Shown piece after piece: positions 18,466-27,872 of a DNA stretch of 30,191 bases. The stretch comes from Chrysochromulina tobinii. Its lineage: Eukaryota > Haptophyta > Prymnesiales > Chrysochromulinaceae. A program made the position numbers and the translations under genes. The notes under the pieces are model-generated. The model was not told the origin of the DNA, ran no database searches, and worked only from the letters and a program-made list of their open reading frames with translations. Each line of letters begins with the position of its first letter. The first letter of the stretch is position 1. The DNA is taken from contig JWZX01003366.1 in NCBI GenBank assembly GCA_001275005.1, positions 1 to 30,191 of the forward strand, read 5' to 3'.

Positions 18466-19469
18466 GCGTGTGGGGCGCTGTGACACACGTGGAGCTTCCC
18501 TCTCGAGGTACATTGTATGTACATTCGATGGTTCACCCCCCCTCGAACAATACCTGTGCAACGATCCATTATTCCGCGTAGCTCCGGTATGCGGTACCCC
18601 GTCAATCCCGGGGCGACCGATTCGGGGCGCGGGGCGTCGAGTGACGAGCACGCGACACGCGGACGGACCCCCGGGACCCGTGTCAAAAACCAATGCTTTA
18701 CAAAAAGACATGCACCCGCTCGCTCCTCACCGCTTTCCGACGGCGACGCGCGCGCGGGACCGCCGGCTCGCCGGCGGGGATGCGGGGAAACCGAAACGTT
18801 AAGGGAAACGACGACCGCCACGAACTACTCGTCTAGCGGGGCGGGGTGGTGGCGCGGGAGACCGCGGGGGGGCTACCGGACGCGCTCTACGGCGACCGCA
18901 GCGCACACAATCCCGCGTAGCATCTTAATTCGGCGTACCGCACATGCGGGTGAGTCGGCATCTACATTGCCAACAAAGCAACATTCGATACAGACACATA
19001 ACGAACACGAAGAGCTTCGAAGAGCCTGATTGACATATGACATTGAGAGCCTGATCCAATCATTGAGAGTCACTTCGTGGGATTGCGATCACGTTGTTCA
19101 GACCGTCCGCTCGCACGACTCACCGGAGTCATCGGACGTCACGTCGAGTTGACGCGACGGCACGGTTCACTCTCGTCAGCTTGGGCCTTGGCACACTCGG
19201 GATTCGGCATACGAGTTTGTCTTAACTTCGTCTTAACGTTTTGTCTCCTCTTCTCGAATCGTTACACGCGTCCCGGGGGTACTCATAAGGGTATCATAAG
19301 GGTACTCAGGGTAAAATTGCGCTCTCGCGGCATTGAACATTATACTCGATCCCTGACACGACATTCGCCGATCGCATTTTGTACACTCGACGGCGCTGCG
19401 TGTTCACGGCACCTCAAGGCTGTTAACGTATTCCCCTTGACTTATTCACGCCATTGCACACGAAAACAG
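18466..19469. other. Convergent intergenic region
   Basis: About 1 kb between the 3' ends of the lumen gene (plus) and the coiled-coil gene (minus). A GC-rich, CG-dense block lies at about 18590-18910. A short doubled GGGTACTCA(T/G)...AAGGGTA motif lies near 19275-19312. No gene or RNA was recognised. Confidence 0.45.
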
Positions 19470-20429
19470 CTAGGTGCTCTCTGCGGCATGGATCGTTGGT
19501 AGTAAGTCTCGCCTTCTCAACGGTCTGGGTCGCTCGATCCGACACTCCGAGCCACTCGTGACCGAAGCTATGCTGAGGCGCGATTCCGTGGGTAGCCGTA
19601 ATAAGCGTTCTTCACCCCCACTGACGCCTGCGAAAGAGGCCGGAGGCTTGGCCGGTCCCCAAAGCGTGCTCCAGCAGGCTTCGTCAATCTCAGTCGGATC
19701 TCGGAACTCGAGGGCGTCAAACTCGGAGCATACGGACGAGTCGCAGTTCAAGACGGTTTTGGTAGCCAGCTCGCTCCGGGGGGGCATAGGTTTAGCTGAA
19801 GCGAGCGAGCTGATCATGATCAACTCAGGGTCCTCGAGCATGCCGTCATTTGAGCTTTGCGGCCGCAGATTGAACTCAGGCTTTTCGAGCGAGACGGGTA
19901 ATGTTGTAGAGGGCCTATTAGCTTGCACTAAGGTTTGGAGCACTTTGGGGAACTGGGAAGATGGCATCTGAGGCACCTTCTTCTCGGGGGCCTCCCGGAG
20001 GCACTCGACAACCTCCTGCTTCTCGGCCCTCTCCTCGGCCTCCCGGAAGCTCTTGACGACCTCCTGCTTCTCGGCCCTCTCCTCGGCCTCCCGGAGGCTC
20101 TTGATGAGCTCTTGTTTCTCTGCGAGGAACGCAGAGCGCGCCATGGCTAGTTGCTGCCAAACCGGAGCAATCCGAGATACATCCTCCTGGCACACAGTGC
20201 GGCTGCCGGAGACGGCTGCCTGCTCGAGCTGCACGACGGGAGAGAGGCGAATCGCCGGAGAGGCCCGAGATCGAATGGGTAGTTTCTTGTGGACGAACAA
20301 TTGACCGCTTTCCGGCGTGCCGCTCTGGCCCTGGCTGGCTGGATGATCGCGCCACCTGCCAGTGCCAGGCATACCAAGACCAGCCTCACTCCGCGGCTGT
20401 CTACAGGATCCCGCAATCTCGGCGCGCAT
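19470..20429 (-). CDS. Hypothetical protein with 16-residue coiled-coil repeats
   Basis: 319 residues on the minus strand, starting at an ATG. The N-terminal 100 residues are basic, polar and probably disordered. Residues 104-151 are three tandem 16-residue units of the form EKQE(L/V)(I/V)KS(L/F)REAEERA, a strong helix/coiled-coil pattern. The rest is Ser/Pro/Glu-rich, including CDSSVCSEFDALEFRDPTEI, and ends with a basic RPRPLRRRDLLP stretch. No enzyme motif is seen. The organised repeat and reasonable composition support a real gene; it lies divergent from the gene at 21047. The protein is not recognised. Confidence 0.55.
   Translation of the reverse strand: MRAEIAGSCRQPRSEAGLGMPGTGRWRDHPASQGQSGTPESGQLFVHKKLPIRSRASPAIRLSPVVQLEQAAVSGSRTVCQEDVSRIAPVWQQLAMARSAFLAEKQELIKSLREAEERAEKQEVVKSFREAEERAEKQEVVECLREAPEKKVPQMPSSQFPKVLQTLVQANRPSTTLPVSLEKPEFNLRPQSSNDGMLEDPELIMISSLASAKPMPPRSELATKTVLNCDSSVCSEFDALEFRDPTEIDEACWSTLWGPAKPPASFAGVSGGEERLLRLPTESRLSIASVTSGSECRIERPRPLRRRDLLPTIHAAEST
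19977..20120 (-). repeat. Three 48-bp in-frame tandem repeats
   Basis: Three copies of a 48-bp unit, each encoding 16 residues (EKQEVVKSFREAEERA type). The last copy is the most diverged (ECLREAPEKK). Confidence 0.9.
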
Positions 20430-21046
20430 TTTTGGACTCGCGACGACGGATGACGGGAAATACCGTACAGGAGTCGAGTGTGGCGAGAGCAGATATTTTT
20501 GGAACTAAATTTTCTACGTCGTCCAAAACGGATTTGAATGACGAAACCCGATCCGATCGGGGATAGTCAAGAAAGTTCCAAGACAAGACGCCGTATTCGC
20601 ACCACTCGTGAATGAGGCATCGGTTTGATCCACGGGTTTAGTATTGAGTATCTTTAGAAGTTAGAACATCTCTGTCTCTTGAGTCTCAGTCTGTCAGGAT
20701 GAGAGTGCAGGCAATGAGTGCAGGAGGGTAAACAGAAGAACTGATGTCTCGGAATCAGTATTATGTCTTTCAATTTCCAAATCGCTCGTTCGGGGTCTTC
20801 CGGGTTCGTTTGCGTTTGGCCTTCTGATTTGGCCTTAGGAACCTATTGGCGAGTGATGCAGATGGGACGAGACACACACATTGCTGTTCGCGGCTTCGCG
20901 CGTTTCCAAGGCTAGTTTGTCCGCGTCTTCGCTCACGTACTGCCTATCGCCTGCCCTCCGACCTAAAAATCCGAAACCCGCCCCGCCGCATCCCCCCCGC
21001 CGCGCCTGAGAGATGAGAACTATCTCGAGCTGACCTTTTCGCAGCG
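20430..21046. other. Divergent intergenic region (possible bidirectional promoter)
   Basis: 617 bp between a minus-strand gene and a plus-strand gene, both reading outward. AT-richer than the flanks in the middle. No recognised element beyond a CTTTTCGCAG just before the next ATG, which could be a 3' splice site in the 5' UTR. Confidence 0.45.
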
Positions 21047-21694
21047 ATGCTCCTTGCATGGCGACCACGCCTGAGTTCTATCGTCGGCACGCTGCGTCGC
21101 CCGCTTTGCGTTCCTCAGGTGGCCAAACGTTCATGGGCGAGCTATCCACTGTCGAACGATGACAGCTGGAAGGTGATCTACCGGAGGGCAAAGGGACCGA
21201 CTGCGGGTGAGGCAGAAAAGGTGGCGATAGTACAGTCAGCAGCAGCGATACCAAGGACCCTTTGGACATATGCACGGGAGCCTGGGGACACGGCAGATGT
21301 GGATGTGGCTCTCGTGGAGCATCTGGTCGCAAGGCGCAGCATGCTTCGCCACGAAAAGAACTACAAGGCGGCTGATGAGATACGCCGACGATTGAAGCAG
21401 GAGCACGACGTGTCGATCTATGATGAAGGCTTGACATGGTTTGTGGGAGAGGGCGCTGGCTCCGTGTCTGGCTACCACGCGAGGCAGCTCTTCCTCAAGT
21501 ACAGATGGCGGAGACTGGACGACTCCGGCAAGCAGCAGCATCTGCTTTACCCGGATCGCACCCGAAGTCGTGCTCGCGAAGATTACAGTCATGGGTATGA
21601 CGGCGGCGACGACCGCCGCGCAGCGCGCGCGCCCCGCCGGCCTGATGGCCGCAGAGCAAGTCGCGGGATCGTTTCGCCACGGCGGGGTGAATGA
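21047..21694 (+). CDS. Probable mitochondrial protein with CysRS-tail-like motif
   Basis: 215 residues from an ATG. The first 35 residues are Arg-rich, lack acidic residues and alternate with hydrophobics (MLLAWRPRLSSIVGTLRRPL), as in a mitochondrial targeting sequence. Residues about 88-133 (VEHLVARRSMLRHEKNYKAADEIRRRL, then YDEGLTWFVG) match the short helical motif found at the C-terminus of cysteinyl-tRNA synthetases, where it reads roughly I-x-x-R-x-x-A-R-x-x-K-x-(W/Y)-x-x-AD-x-IR. The same motif occurs in stand-alone chromist proteins. There is no HIGH or KMSKS motif, so this is not a full synthetase. The C-terminus is Arg/Asp/Gly-rich and disordered. An RNA-binding role is inference. 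Confidence 0.65.
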   Translation: MLLAWRPRLSSIVGTLRRPLCVPQVAKRSWASYPLSNDDSWKVIYRRAKGPTAGEAEKVAIVQSAAAIPRTLWTYAREPGDTADVDVALVEHLVARRSMLRHEKNYKAADEIRRRLKQEHDVSIYDEGLTWFVGEGAGSVSGYHARQLFLKYRWRRLDDSGKQQHLLYPDRTRSRAREDYSHGYDGGDDRRAARAPRRPDGRRASRGIVSPRRGE

Positions 21695-22222
21695 CAGTCC
21701 AGCATTAGGAACCAGTCCAGCAAAGTCCAGCTTGTCCCGCGTTCTCTCGGACGTTTTCCCTTAGTGCTTAGACGTTCGACGGGAGAGATGAAAGTGAGGT
21801 TCACGAATACTGGGAGAGGGTTAGGGAGAGGGTCGTCCGGTGTAACGCTTCTCGGGTCCACTCGGGATTTCGCGATTTATACCGGAAATCCCAGCCCGTT
21901 CTGTCGGGTTTTCATCGGACGCGCGCAGAGCCGTGGTGGCACGTAGTCTCGTAGATAGAAGAGTCAGCATATTCCATGTCGCATGTGTGGTGCTTATTAA
22001 TCCTCGAGAGTCGATAATCCTGAAAAAGCACTGTGCGTGGTATCAACACCACGCGCCCACGCGATGTTTTCTGAAAAGTATACATTGTACTGGTCGGGGG
22101 GGGGTCTTTTTTACCGGTAACTGTACACCGTACCGGTGTGTGTCCCGGCTCCCCCCGGTGTCTTAGTATACCGCGGAGACGCGGCAGGGAGGCCGGCGCG
22201 TCGGGCCCGCGCGACGAAGGTG
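21695..22222. other. Intergenic region
   Basis: No gene recognised. A TTAGGGAGAGGGT-like purine-rich stretch (about 21810-21832) and a poly-G run (about 22096-22104) are present. Confidence 0.45.
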
Positions 22223-23622
22223 ATGATGGGAGACTCAGTGCTGCCCCCTACCGCGCTACCGTCTGTGGCTATTTGCTTGGCAGGCGCACTGCGTGATTTT
22301 TCCACCGCATACGCGTCAATCGAGCGCCACATTATCGAGCCGAACCATGCTGACGTTTTTGTTGTCACCGCTTCTGAGATGAACTCCAGGACCGGCTCGC
22401 GCAGCGGTCGATATTTTGCGCAAAGGTCAAACGTGTCAGAGCTCGCAGGTAAGGGGAGGCGTTGAGTGGCGCGGCAGTGTGGACCGACGAAGACCTCAAG
22501 CCCGAGCGTATTGCGTCGTGGGCCGGGGCTCACGCGGCAAACGCGTCTCGACCGACAACGCGCGCTGTCTACTCTTGGGCGTGGTACTTGAAGCGCTGGG
22601 CGTGCTTGGAGCTCGTCCTCGCTCGACCATTCCACCATCTGCATGGGAAACGTCATGCTGAGCACGGCCAGCAACACCATCACCATCAACAGCATGTCTA
22701 TAAAATCGTGGTCACGATGCGGCCAGACCTTCTGGTGTTTGAGCCATGGCGTTTTGCTGCTGGAAACGGCAGCGACTCGAGCATATATACTCTCACTATA
22801 GGCAGCGATGCGCCAGTGCATTTTGGAGCTGAGGAGATCCTTGTTCACGACTTTAGCATACATTGCCAGAATGACTGGGCCAGTGTCGCCACACTCGGCG
22901 CGGCAACGACGCTCGAGCAGCTAGTCCACCATCTCGCTTCCACAGGCGCTTTTGCTCCTTGCACAAAGCTCGTAAACACACTGGGCATCTGCTGCGAGTT
23001 GCTTATGGGTGCGTTTCTTTGGCGCGCCGGCCTGCAGCGGCGACGCACCAACCTGCACATTGAAATGCTGCGCAAGGTGCTTCCGAGCATGCATGCCTTC
23101 AACCATTCGAGCGGCGGCCAAGCCCTCTCGTGGCCAGGGAACGCAGACTTCGAGAAACGAAACCTCCGCCGCAACAACCGAGGCGCGTGGCAGGCTTACT
23201 GCGAAACGGATCCGAACTTTGAGCACTATGCCGATGGCTTCACGCTCGGGGAAAGCAACAGCGGTGATAGCACTCTGAACCTGTCCAAAGCTACCGGCAC
23301 GCCAGGACTGCCCGGATTTATGCCCGGAGTGTACTCTCCGCTCGCCAACGTGAGCCTGACGAGCGGCGGCAACGCCTCCAGGTGTGGAGGCGCTGCTGAC
23401 GCCGTGCGCCCCCCGTGTGAGCCTTTTGCCAACCTGTCGATGCCGTTGCCGCCATGCGTGCGCCGATCCCTCGACCAGCGCGTCATTGCCTGGGGATTTG
23501 GCCGTCGCTTCCCCTGGTGGCTGCACTGTGAGGGGCCGTGCACGCCTCTGCCGAACAGCTTCTATTTCGATCACAATGGCAGCGTGCTGCCAGTGGGACC
23601 GACGTGGCCGCATCCCAGATGA
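22223..23622 (+). CDS. Glycosyltransferase-like protein, two exons
   Basis: Exon 1 is 22223-22448 (ATG ATG GGA...). The frame then shifts, and exon 2 most simply starts at 22478, giving a phase-1 intron of 29 nt with GTAAGG and CGGCAG ends; an acceptor at 22491-22492 would give 44 nt. The N-terminus VAICLAGALRDFSTAYASIERHI and ADVFVVT resembles a large protist family of putative glycosyltransferases (pattern VA(V/I)C.(S/A)G..R.F followed by ADVF). Downstream YKIVVTMRPDLLVFEPW carries the RPD motif of those proteins, and HFGAEEILVHDF follows. Several N-x-S/T sequons and Cys pairs in the C-terminal part suggest a secretory-pathway enzyme, but no clear signal anchor is visible. A His-rich linker (HHHHQQH) is odd. 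Donor and acceptor sugars are unknown. Confidence 0.65.
22449..22477 (+). other. Candidate 29-nt intron
   Basis: Has GTAAGG at the 5' end and GCGGCAG at the 3' end, and its removal restores the frame between ...NVSELA and WTDEDLKPERI. The size is far below usual nuclear introns, so a longer form (to 22492) or a frame error are alternatives. Confidence 0.4.
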
Positions 23623-24203
23623 CGTTGCGACTGAGACCAAGCGACGACGCTGCGCGCGCGGACGTGCCGTCGAACGGAACGAGGGGAACGGCGGGTCCAC
23701 GTGTCGCTGGTGCACCCGGGAGGGGATCTCGTCTTGCTATTATTTTTACTACCTGAGGTACAGTAAGGACGCAAGCACGCAGCGCCAGTCAGCGCCCGAC
23801 GGCGCGGTCATAGCACATCGGGTCATACCGCGGGGAAACGGGGGCCGTTCTAGTACTGTGATACTCCCCGAAATCCGTCCTCAACGCAACCGGGGAACAC
23901 CGAGACACGAGCGGTAACGGCTCTAACGCCTAAAACGACGTAACGGACCGGAACCCCTTTGCGGCCGGTCGATTTGCACTAATAGATCTTTCACTTGTGA
24001 CTTGATTTTCACCATCGCCGCCTTCAGGTAGGCCACGTCTAAACGCGGTGTAATGTAATCCATCCGCGGGCGGGGGGAAGTCCCGGGGTGACGGCGGGTT
24101 TCCTATACAAATTGGGGGGGTTTTCCTATACAATACGTATCCTGATGTATCAAGGGAGGGACTGTGAATTAGACCATTTCCCTCGTTTTGTGACCATCAC
24201 AAA
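23623..24203. other. Intergenic region
   Basis: No gene recognised. A poly-G stretch with a short duplication (TTTCCTATACAA occurs near 24100 and again near 24122) precedes the next gene. Confidence 0.45.
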
Positions 24204-25001
24204 ATGAAAATCGGCTCGTGCGCGGGCGTCGTTGGCGCGATGTCGCTGTCGTGGATGGCGATGGCGGACGCGCAGAAATTGAAGTTTCCGCGTGCGCTCA
24301 CGTTCAAGGACATCCTCGAGTCTACGAAGGTTAACGAAATCGTCGCTGCGCGCGATCGTTAGTCTTCCGCCGTGCCGTGGCGTCGCGTTATGCTCAAGAA
24401 GGTGGATGAGAGTACTTGGCTCCTGCTCGACGAGAATGGCACGGTGCTGGACGAGCCAGATGATAGCTGCCCTTGCAAGGGTTTCTCCCAATATTCCTTG
24501 TTCGAGGAAGCCGGAATGGATTACTACGAGTTTCCCTTTGACGAGGTAGAAACTGCAGACCAAGCGCCGCCAGACCAGATGCGATGAATGGCGCCACGCC
24601 AGATGCGAAGAACGGCGTCGACGAAGTGGGTGACGACGAACTTGACGCTGCCGCCGCCGCCGCCGAAGCCAAGGCAGCCGCCGAAGCCAAGGCCGCCGCC
24701 GAAGCCAAGGCCGCCGCCGCCGCCGCCGCCGGCAAGACCGACGACACCACTCGTGCCCCGGTGGTCGATCTAGACTTCTTGCGAGTGCGTCGGAAAGTGA
24801 ACGGCGACATCGGCACCATTCGCACGCGGGATGGATCTGAATATTCTCAGATCCCAGCCAACAAGGCGCGAGCCGCAGGTGTACAAGTCAGACTACGAGT
24901 ATGCCAGGCTCATTGCTGAGTCCTCGGAAGATGAGCACCAACACCGTGTTCGGCTGGAAACCATGCGGGCACTAGGACAAGGACTACAACCTCCATGGTG
25001 A
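24204..25001 (+). pseudogene. Small acidic/Ala-rich gene with frame breaks, or multi-exon gene
   Basis: Successive open segments look coding but in alternating frames. First comes an ATG at 24204 with a short signal-like N-terminus (MKIGSCAGVVGAMSLSW) that stops at TAG 24360-24362. The same frame continues after the stop as VMLKKVDESTWLLLDENGTVL...GFSQYSLFEEAGMDYYEFP to 24587. A frame 2 nt on (24584-24919) carries (AEAKA)n poly-Ala and VVDLDFLRVRRKVNGDIGTI. Finally the original frame returns as YKSDYEYARLIAESSEDEHQ to a stop at 25001. An intron 24330-24362 (gttaac...gttag, 33 nt) would remove the stop. Either several very short introns or accumulated mutations explain this. No family was recognised. 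Confidence 0.45.
24575..24619. repeat. 24-bp direct repeat at the frame switch
   Basis: CCAGATGCGATGAATGGCG (24575) recurs as CCAGATGCGAAGAACGGCG (24599), 24 bp on, exactly where one frame ends and the next begins. In the second frame it reads PDAMNGAT PDAKNGVD. Confidence 0.8.
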
Positions 25002-25120
25002 ATCGTGGGTCTCATGAGGAGTGCAGTGCGCCGTCTCTCAGCACTGGTTATTAGGTTCTGCTCCTTAGGTGGGGCAGAACCCGCGACCGCTGGAGCCGCG
25101 GCGTACTGTACAAACTCGAC

Positions 25121-25154
25121 CCTTGTCTTCGAGTACATGTCCTTGAAGACAAGG
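25121..25154. repeat. Perfect 10-bp stem, 14-nt loop
   Basis: CCTTGTCTTC pairs with GAAGACAAGG across a 14-nt loop. It could be a hairpin in RNA or a chance palindrome; no gene adjoins it directly. Confidence 0.5.
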
Positions 25155-25605
25155 TCTTGGTGCAGCGGTCGCTCCTCAAAAACGTCCTGCCCATGATTCA
25201 GAAGTGGAGCATGTCCGAACATCGCACCCAGCACGTCCAAACACCGCACCCAGCACGTCCGAGAGCACCGCACCATGCACCGCACCCATGTCCTAACAGT
25301 GGCGGATGGGATTGGGGCTCTGGGCTGGGGCAACACTATTTTTCGGAACATGCACGGAAAGGGGTGGGGGGGGGGGGGCGTGTAGTTCCGTACGAAGCGC
25401 AACTACAGCACGGATGAGTTGCACGCTCTCTGGCAGCGCATGCATGTGGCACGAAGGGCACGACCATGACGTCCCATAAGGCTTGTGAGCCTTTGTGAGG
25501 TGCAGACATAACAGTCGGGCATGTTTGTTATTGACGAGACAACGTGCAGAGTAGGGGTACAAGGAGAAGGCGTAGCGAAATCGCGTCGTGCCGAGCTCAA
25601 AGTTG

Positions 25606-25710
25606 AAGCTTCGAGTGAAGCTTCGAGTGAAGCTTCGTGTGAAGCTTCGCAGCCAAGCTTCAGGCCAAGCTTCACTCTGGAGCTCTCTGTGTTGAAGCTT
25701 CGCTGGAGAT
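25606..25710. repeat. 12-bp GAAGCTTC repeat array
   Basis: Three to four direct copies of GAAGCTTCGAGT-like units, followed by more diverged AAGCTTC copies, some on the opposite strand. The core AAGCTT is palindromic. Confidence 0.85.
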
Positions 25711-25820
25711 CCGGTGCTGCTCGTCGTTCAACTGGCCTCTCGAGTGTATGGAGAGCTCCAGAGCACACTCAATCACATTCGATGCCTTGTTTGGGCCACA
25801 AGTAGCAGCAGTCATGGTGC

Positions 25821-26376
25821 TTGATGCTGGTGGTGCGCTTGGAGCAAGCGGGGATGCTCGCCCAGTGCGTTGACGTGGCGCGAGGGGCGCAGGGCTCTAC
25901 GGCGCTCGTGGCACTGCCCGCTGCGGCTGACAACGACGCCGAGGCGCAGGCAGCATGGGGCAGTGCAGGCAGGCGGCAGGTTGCTCGTCTGCGTCAGTGC
26001 GGCGTCGCGTCAGTGCGGCGTCGAGGTCGTTGGTCGTGAGCGGCGTATACTCCATCAGCGGAGGTCTGGGCGGGCTCGGCCTTCGTGCGGCCTGCCGGCC
26101 TCGCTGCTAGTGACGCGAGGCGCGAGCCGTGTGCTGCTCTCGTCGCGGAGTGGGCGCGTGGCTCGTGATGGGCAGGGGCTTTTGGCGCAGCTGCACGAGT
26201 TTGGGGCGGACGAGGAGCAGGTCGCGTGCGATAGCGCCGATCTGCTCGACATGGCAGCATTCCGTGCGGCGCATCCCAAGGTCAGCGGGTACCTGCACGC
26301 AGCAGGCGCAGGTGACCGAGGGCTCCTGACCGAGCTGGAAGCGTCCCGAAAGCGCTGGATGCTTGCGCCCTCGCTG
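25821..26376 (+). pseudogene. Decayed type I polyketide synthase ketoreductase fragment
   Basis: Pieces of a PKS module appear in three frames. A frame from 25821 has QCVDVARGAQGSTALVALP and AQAAWGSAGRRQVARLRQC, like the linker/structural part before a ketoreductase. A second frame (about 26033-26092) holds the NADPH loop SGGLGGLGLRAA, then stops. A third frame (about 26095-26370) continues with TRGASRVLLSSRSGRVARDGQG, VACDSADL, GYLHAAGAGDRGLL and RWMLAP, all familiar from PKS ketoreductase domains. The fragment ends before the catalytic Ser/Tyr region and runs straight into a proline-rich tract. At least two frame breaks and the truncation mean it cannot make a working domain. It is a relic of a modular PKS of the sort abundant in haptophytes. 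Confidence 0.7.
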
Positions 26377-26670
26377 CCGCTTGCTTTGCCGCCCTCGCCG
26401 CTGCCCTCGCCGCCTCCTCCCTCGCCGCCACCGACTCGGCCATCTCCACCTAGCACGCCGCCCTCGCCTCCGCCACCAAGCCTGCCGCCAGCGCCGACTC
26501 TACCGCCGCCGCCGCCGTTGCCGCCGCCGCCGCCCTCGCCACCGCCACTGCCGCCGCCACCCTCGCCGCCACCCTCGTTTTCCCCGCCTTCACCGCCGCC
26601 CTCGCCTCCGCCAACCTCACCGACACCCGTCTCACCGCCACCGTCGCCTCCACTATCGCCCTTGCGACGT
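26377..26670 (+). other. Proline/serine-rich coding tract (SPPP repeats)
   Basis: An uninterrupted run of Ser-Pro-Pro type repeats (PPSPPPPSLPP, PPPPSPPPLPPPP) in the same frame as the end of the PKS fragment. It resembles the hydroxyproline-rich linkers of algal wall and pherophorin-like proteins. The DNA is a (CCGCCCTCG)-like microsatellite that could have grown by slippage. It may be part of a chimeric gene or simply repeat DNA. Confidence 0.6.
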
Positions 26671-27130
26671 GCGTGGCTCGATCGCGGCGGCGGACGTCGA
26701 CGGCGACGGCAACCTCGACGTGCTGCTTGGCAACCTCGACGTGCTGCTTGGGAACGATGGCAGTCCCAGCCGAGTGCTGCTTCGGAACAATGGCAGTCCA
26801 GGCCGAGTGCTGCTCAACGCGGGCGACGGCACCTTCCCGACGAGCATCACACTGCCCCGCGGCAGCGCGATCACGGGTTCGATCGCGGCGGCGGACGTCG
26901 ACGGCGACCTCGACGTGCTGCTTGCGAACGGTGGCAGTCCTTTGTTCGCCCGAGGCAGCCGGCGTCCGACGTACGAGGCGGTGGCGTGTGCGAGCTGGCT
27001 CGTACGCGAGCATCGCCTTGACGCCGGCCTCGCCGCTCGCGTTGCGCGCCTTGTGGTGGCTGCGCGGGTGGACCCGCACAGCCACTGCAATCGATGGGCG
27101 ATTGGGCGTGCTTGTGTATCGTCTGAATGA
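26671..27130 (+). pseudogene. FG-GAP/VCBS-type repeat fragment
   Basis: In a frame shifted from the proline tract, two units read GSIAAADVDGDGNLDVLLGN and GSIAAADVDGDLDVLLANGG, with RVLLNAGDGTF and ITLPRGSA between. This is the calcium-binding FG-GAP/VCBS repeat (DxDGDGxxD) of integrin-like and algal surface proteins. A duplicated NLDVLLGN and a missing piece in unit 2 show slippage. The frame stays open to a stop at 27128-27130, but the end (CASWLVREHRLDAGLAARVARLVVAARVD) is not repeat-like. No start codon is identifiable in this frame, so it is either the 3' part of a spliced gene or a fragment. Confidence 0.65.
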
Positions 27131-27872
27131 TTGTTAGTTCGAGTTACATTGTGGTTCGCATGTAGATCAAATCAAACGCGCAAGATCCGAACCGGCTCGC
27201 AACACCAACTCGCATGCCACGCCATAAGTACGGTTTTGTTCAGTTCTACATGCTTCATCCCGAAAGTAACTTCATGAAAGTACGGACTACACAATTCGGT
27301 AAATTAAAGAGCAAATGATTTGCACGTCGCAATTGGCACGTCGGACTTGGAGGCATGGTCTTCCGTTTATCTGGACCGAATCGAATGTCTAAATCATGCA
27401 CGGACCACGGTATAGATCGGTAGATTTGGCCGCATGACTTTTCACTTTATCTTGAAGTCTCCTATAACTCTACGCTGCCCCCGCAGAGGTTTCTATACTG
27501 GTCACATAAGGATCGTGAATCACAGAGATCTCGAGATAAGATGCTAGGAAGACGCCCGAGCCATCAATTGAACGCCCGAAACGACGCGCATCGTGGCGAT
27601 CTCAAGAATGCGCAATCCCCAAAGATATCTCGCTGTTTCTCTCGAGCATGCATGCGAAATGGGCACAAATATGGCGCGGACGATAAGAAATATCCGTTTA
27701 AAGGGGGCCTCTTCACCTCTCCTCAAGCATGACGACCGTCTGACCGCCGAACACAGTCAGCGCAAAAGGTGCCCAGCTCGCAGTTTCCACGGCCTCGTGC
27801 GCTGTCGCTCGCGCTGCCCTCGATGTTAGCGCGGTGGCTGGGCGGCTGGGCGATTTGCATTTGCTTCGGAAC
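27131..27872. other. Non-coding region before the fold-back element
   Basis: AT-richer than most of the window. A 63-codon open frame (27541-27732) has no recognisable feature. No gene was supported. Confidence 0.45.

Larger units (their letters stand above)
25002..25820. other. Repeat-rich non-coding region
   Basis: Contains a 10-bp perfect stem (25121-25130 with 25145-25154), a two- to three-fold repeat around CGCACCCAGCACGTCC (about 25224-25262), a poly-G run (about 25366-25378), and an array of GAAGCTTCGAGT-type units (about 25606-25710). A short open frame (25521-25805) mostly translates this last repeat and is not convincing as a gene. Confidence 0.5.

Noticed and set aside
24546-24558. 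A 13-nt GT-AG segment that might be an intron
   Set aside because: Too short to splice, and it does not lead into the downstream frame.
25521-25805. A 94-codon open frame with an EASSEASC repeat
   Set aside because: The repetitive part is the 12-bp GAAGCTTC satellite; the flanks show no protein character.
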